Shown here piece by piece: positions 5,679 to 8,575 of a stretch of 8,575 bases of DNA (positions are counted from its first letter, which is position 1; every line of letters starts with the position of its first letter). Origin of the DNA: Methanobacteriota archaeon (lineage in GTDB: Archaea; Halobacteriota; Methanosarcinia; Methanosarcinales; Methanosarcinaceae). The notes under the pieces were generated by a model. It was given only the letters and a program-made list of their open reading frames with translations, was not told where the DNA came from and searched no databases. Location of the stretch: contig JAUPKV010000616.1 of assembly GCA_030837265.1 (NCBI GenBank), positions 1 to 8,575 of the forward strand, in the 5' to 3' direction. Position numbers and translations under genes: made by a program.

Positions 5679-5688
5679 TATATAAATA
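5679..5688 (+). promoter_or_regulatory. TATA box for the startless gene
   Basis: TATATAAATA is the best archaeal TATA match in this spacer. A transcription start about 25 bp downstream would fall at about 5706-5714, just before the ribosome-site-like GGAGAAGG at 5718-5725. Correct spacing of both signals in front of the coding frame at 5726 argues that the frame is expressed. Confidence 0.5.
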
Positions 5689-5725
5689 CAAAGATGAGAA
5701 AAAATAAGATGACTTTCGGAGAAGG

Positions 5726-6001
5726 ATAAACACGGAAACAATTCACACAAAAATAGTAAGAACAGAAGACCTTAATAAAAGACTTATTGATGCGGAACTC
5801 AAGATCTGGAGAAAGGTCGAGGACATAGCTTATGCAGAAGGGAAACACCCTGATGAAGTTTATGTTGATCTCATGATATTATTTAGCGAGTTCCTCGAAA
5901 AGAAATATCCTATTAAGAGATATCCGACCGAGAAACTGGCAAAAGAAAAAATCAGGCAAATGAGAAGTGAAAACGCTAAAAAAACACCTCCGGACGAATA
6001 A
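5726..6001 (+). CDS. Hidden 91-codon gene without a canonical start codon
   Basis: A stop-free frame runs from just after TAA at 5705-5707 to TAA at 5999-6001. It reads like a real protein: residues 14-40 contain TEDLNKRLIDAEL, IWRKVEDIAYAEGK, then HPDEVYVDLMILFSEFLEKKYPIK and a Lys/Arg-rich tail ending KKTPPDE. I do not recognise the family; it looks helical, soluble and basic at the C-terminus. No ATG, GTG or TTG lies in frame before an internal Met near residue 50, so standard gene callers skip it. GGAGAAGG (5718-5725) directly precedes ATA (5726); ATT (5741) is the next weak candidate. An ATG at 5709 is in another frame and stops after six codons, so a mutated start or a small indel near 5725 is possible, as is a sequencing error. 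TATA box and downstream hairpin support transcription. Start set at ATA 5726 provisionally. It could be a recent pseudogene. Confidence 0.65.
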   Translation: MNTETIHTKIVRTEDLNKRLIDAELKIWRKVEDIAYAEGKHPDEVYVDLMILFSEFLEKKYPIKRYPTEKLAKEKIRQMRSENAKKTPPDE

Positions 6002-6022
6002 GATCATTGAAAGGACAATATG

Positions 6023-6061
6023 GAGGCTCTACAATTCAGAACTATGAGAGCTTCGGTTTTT
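6023..6061 (+). terminator. Terminator-like hairpin after the hidden gene
   Basis: GAGGCTCT (6023-6030) pairs with AGAGCTTC (6047-6054) over eight positions with one G-T wobble, around a 16-nt loop, and is followed by GG and five T (6057-6061). It starts 21 bp after the hidden gene's stop codon. An overlapping alternative pairs ATGGAGG (6020-6026) with CCTCCAT (6076-6082), enclosing the first hairpin. The region lies between two converging genes and may stop transcripts from both sides. Confidence 0.55.
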
Positions 6062-6093
6062 AATACCTTAACTTTCCTCCATGCCCTAAAAAA

Positions 6094-8484
6094 TTAAAGG
6101 TTCTTTGCTGGTGCAAAGCTGCTTCCCGTATATGAAATGAGAGGTCTGGGCAGATCAATATCAAGTGCCTCTTTTAAGACTTCCTCGATAGTTTCTACCG
6201 GTACAAACTGAAGTTCTCTCCTTACATCTTCAGGTACATCCTCCAGGTCTCTTTCATTTTCTTTCGGCAGGATTACTTTTATTATGCCTGCTCTATGGGC
6301 TGCCAGAACCTTTTCTTTTATGCCTCCTACAGGCAATACAGCACCACTTAACGTAATCTCTCCGGTCATTGCAATTTTCGGGTCAACCGTTTTTCCGGAG
6401 ATCAAGGATGCCAGAGCAGTAAAGAGTGTTATGCCTGCTGAAGGACCATCTTTCGGAGTTGCACCGGAAGGTACGTGAATATGGATATCACTCGAGGTAA
6501 AGTCAAAACTGTTTGCAGTACCTGCAAGCCGCGATCTGACAAGGCTCAAAGATATTTTTGCAGATTCCTTCATCACGTCTCCAAGCTGGCCAGTAAGCGT
6601 AAGCTTACCGTTTCCGGGCATAAATGTGCCTTCGATGAAGAGAATATCTCCCCCGACTGGTGTCCAGGCAAGTCCTGTGACTACACCGGGTATGTTCTCT
6701 TTTCGGGCCTCTTCCTGGCGAATTATCTCTTTTCCCAGGATCTCCTTGAGCATATCCGCCTTTACCACATAAGGAAAGTCCACATTTCCTGATACTATCT
6801 TTTCGGATACAAACCTTGCAGTCCTTGCAAGCTGTTTTTTAAGTCCGCGTACTCCGGCTTCGCGAGTATATTTATCGATCGTCACCTGCAAGGCATTGTC
6901 TTCGATTTGAAGTTTATCCGCATCTAGACCGTGCTCTTCCAGAATAAAGGGCAGCAGATGATCTTTTGCGATTGCAAGCTTTTCATTTTTAGTATAACCC
7001 GAGATCTCGATCATCTCCATCCTGTCAAGAAGCGGCCAGGGGATATTTGCCACGGAGTTGGCAGTTGCTATGAACAACACATCGGATAGGTCATACGAAA
7101 CTTCCAGATAGTGGTCCGAGAACGTGTTATTCTGTTCGGGATCAAGGACTTCCAAAAGGGCACTTGCCGGGTCTCCTGAATAGGAAGCTGAAAGCTTGTC
7201 GATTTCATCAAGAATAAATACCGGGTTTTTAGTCCCTGCTTTTTTCATGCCCTGTATGATCCTTCCGGGAAGGGCCCCTACGTATGTCCTTCTGTGCCCT
7301 CTTACTTCAGCTTCATCTTTTACACCGCCAAAGCTTACCCGGACATATTTTCTGCCAAGTGCATCTGCAATGCTTTTCCCAAGGCTTGTTTTGCCGGTAC
7401 CGGGAGGCCCTACGAAGAGCAGGATTGAACCCTGTTTTTCGTGTTTTAATTTCATTACTGCCAGATGCTGGATTATTCTCTCTTTAACTTTCTCAAGCCC
7501 GTTGTGATTGCTCTCAAGCACGCGTCGGGCCTCTGCGATATCGATGCTCTTTTTCTCTTCCGTTACCCAGGGAAGATCAAGCAAGAGGTCAAGGTAATTC
7601 CTGATAACGTGGCCTTCAGGGTTATGAGGGCCACCCATTTCGAGTTTCTTCAATTCTGCTAATGCCTTTTTCCTTACTTCCTCCGGCATTTTCGAGTTGT
7701 CGATTTTTTCCCGATATCCTGCATCACCCGAAGAGGAATCATCTCCTCCGTTAAGTTCTTCCTGAATTACCTTAAGCTGCTCTCGCAGCATCGCTTCCCT
7801 GTTTGACTTATTGATTTTATCTGTCACTTTTTTTGCCACTTCAATTTGCAAGTTAATGTTGTCTTTCTGTTTGGTTAGAATATAAAGAAATGTAAGATAT
7901 CTTTCACGAACAGAAATAATCTCCAGAAGTTTCTGCTTTTCTTCCAGTTTTATGGGCATAAATGGCATAATATAGCCCATAATCTGATCAACGGAATCCA
8001 TTTTTTCTATTGGCCGAGTAAACTGCTCAGATCCGTGAAAACGATTGCTTATTTCATTAATCGTCTTTTTAACATCTTCCATTATTTCTACCTGCATATC
8101 TTCATTGAGATCTGGAAGATCAGATGCAGGTTCATATTTTGAGTAAATTATTCCATCCACCTGATAAAGGGATTCGACCTCTACTCTATAGAGAGCCCTT
8201 GCGGCAATCAGATAACCATTATCAGAGGGCTGAACAAATGAAATCTTTAACAGATTTCCGGTTTTATACAAATTATCTATAGTTAATTCTGAAGCTTTAA
8301 CGCCGCTTTTTACTGTCAGCCCGACAGCATACGTAAATTCGGCATCCTTCATCTTATTCAATAGCAGTTCCCCGGTGATTTTGTTCGCCAGCAGTTTTGT
8401 CCGGCTTTTCGGGTAAACTACTGTTTCAAAGAGCGGTATTACGATACTTTCTCTATAATCTTCAAATTTTCCAGGATTCATCAT
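6094..8484 (-). CDS. lon: ATP-dependent protease Lon, soluble bacterial type (LonA)
   Basis: Lon is a homohexameric AAA+ serine protease that unfolds and degrades misfolded and regulatory proteins. Numbering from the TTG at 8487 (797 residues): LON substrate-binding domain about 13-205, helical linker about 210-310, AAA+ module with Walker A GPPGTGKT (360-367), Walker B FILDEID (424-430), sensor-1 N477, arginine-finger candidate R489 and sensor-2 R547 in REAGVRGLKK, then the protease domain with S683 in PKDGPSAG and K726 in GGIKEK, 43 residues later as in E. coli Lon. All catalytic parts are present. No transmembrane segment interrupts the AAA+ module, which separates it from the membrane-bound LonB usual in archaea. 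Length matches bacterial LonA. ATG 8484 or 8481 is a likelier start than the in-frame TTG at 8487; GAG about eight bases upstream is a weak ribosome site. Single gene, convergent with the hidden gene. Confidence 0.96.
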   Translation of the reverse strand: MMNPGKFEDYRESIVIPLFETVVYPKSRTKLLANKITGELLLNKMKDAEFTYAVGLTVKSGVKASELTIDNLYKTGNLLKISFVQPSDNGYLIAARALYRVEVESLYQVDGIIYSKYEPASDLPDLNEDMQVEIMEDVKKTINEISNRFHGSEQFTRPIEKMDSVDQIMGYIMPFMPIKLEEKQKLLEIISVRERYLTFLYILTKQKDNINLQIEVAKKVTDKINKSNREAMLREQLKVIQEELNGGDDSSSGDAGYREKIDNSKMPEEVRKKALAELKKLEMGGPHNPEGHVIRNYLDLLLDLPWVTEEKKSIDIAEARRVLESNHNGLEKVKERIIQHLAVMKLKHEKQGSILLFVGPPGTGKTSLGKSIADALGRKYVRVSFGGVKDEAEVRGHRRTYVGALPGRIIQGMKKAGTKNPVFILDEIDKLSASYSGDPASALLEVLDPEQNNTFSDHYLEVSYDLSDVLFIATANSVANIPWPLLDRMEMIEISGYTKNEKLAIAKDHLLPFILEEHGLDADKLQIEDNALQVTIDKYTREAGVRGLKKQLARTARFVSEKIVSGNVDFPYVVKADMLKEILGKEIIRQEEARKENIPGVVTGLAWTPVGGDILFIEGTFMPGNGKLTLTGQLGDVMKESAKISLSLVRSRLAGTANSFDFTSSDIHIHVPSGATPKDGPSAGITLFTALASLISGKTVDPKIAMTGEITLSGAVLPVGGIKEKVLAAHRAGIIKVILPKENERDLEDVPEDVRRELQFVPVETIEEVLKEALDIDLPRPLISYTGSSFAPAKNL

Positions 8485-8524
8485 CAATCGTCTCGATTAT
8501 TTCTCACTTGTTTTTGAATGACCT

Positions 8525-8538
8525 CATTTATTTAGTTT
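8525..8538 (-). promoter_or_regulatory. Candidate TATA element of lon
   Basis: On the minus strand AAACTAAATAAATG lies about 41-54 bp before the lon ATG, a fitting place for a TATA box with a short leader. An alternative is the TTAATTAAAA just upstream of it. No CIRCE-type inverted repeat or other heat-shock operator is visible in the 90 bp available. Confidence 0.3.
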
Positions 8539-8575
8539 TAATTAACCTAACTATCAGGACAAACAAAAAAATACC

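Noticed and set aside
5612..5848. 78-residue minus-strand open frame
   Set aside because: It lies antisense to the protein-like frame at 5726-6001, is Phe/Cys/Tyr-rich as expected for a reverse complement of coding DNA, and lacks a ribosome site.
6475..6792. 105-residue plus-strand open frame, and others at 6284-6478 and 7196-7662
   Set aside because: All lie inside the lon gene on the opposite strand; lon has every expected motif over the whole length, so these are shadows.

Overview
The window looks like a chromosomal segment of a methanogenic archaeon, most probably Methanosarcina or a close relative. The grounds are moderate-GC genes separated by long, very AT-rich spacers, TATA-box-like elements, Shine-Dalgarno sites of the GAGG/GGAG type, a long TPR protein of the style abundant in Methanosarcina, a stand-alone alanyl-tRNA editing protein (AlaX), an iron-sulfur-flavoprotein-like protein, and a soluble bacterial-type Lon protease, which Methanosarcina is known to carry. 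Genus assignment is inference; no rRNA or tRNA is present to prove it.

Layout, left to right: (1) 1-254, minus: N-terminal part of a HAD-family hydrolase, cut by the window edge. (2) 509-1699, plus: a 396-residue protein with an acidic head and ten in-phase 34-residue TPRs, preceded by a TATA box and a perfect 16-bp tandem repeat in its leader. (3) 1737-2489, minus and convergent with the TPR gene: AlaX with an intact zinc site. (4) 2490-4457: a gene-poor stretch with one 92-residue orphan (2854-3132, plus), a small winged-helix regulator (3749-4039, minus), and several structured or repeated non-coding elements. (5) 4458-4781, plus: a 107-residue orphan, convergent with (6) 4850-5509, minus: a flavodoxin-fold FMN protein with a Cys cluster. 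(7) 5726-6001, plus: a clearly coding 91-codon frame with no ATG/GTG/TTG start; a gene caller would miss it. It has a TATA box upstream and a terminator-like hairpin downstream. (8) 6094-8484, minus: full-length LonA protease.

Apart from the hidden gene and its neighbours there is no obvious operon: genes are mostly monocistronic, in convergent or divergent pairs. Lon (protein quality control), AlaX (removal of serine or glycine from mischarged tRNA-Ala) and the TPR scaffold are housekeeping or stress-related genes, but nothing ties them into one pathway. I do not see a defence system, CRISPR array, prophage or intact transposon. The most interesting points are the startless gene, an 87-bp inverted-repeat-bounded element at 3311-3397, and a recurring pattern of short tandem duplications (16, 19, 11 and 7 bp) confined to the spacers.
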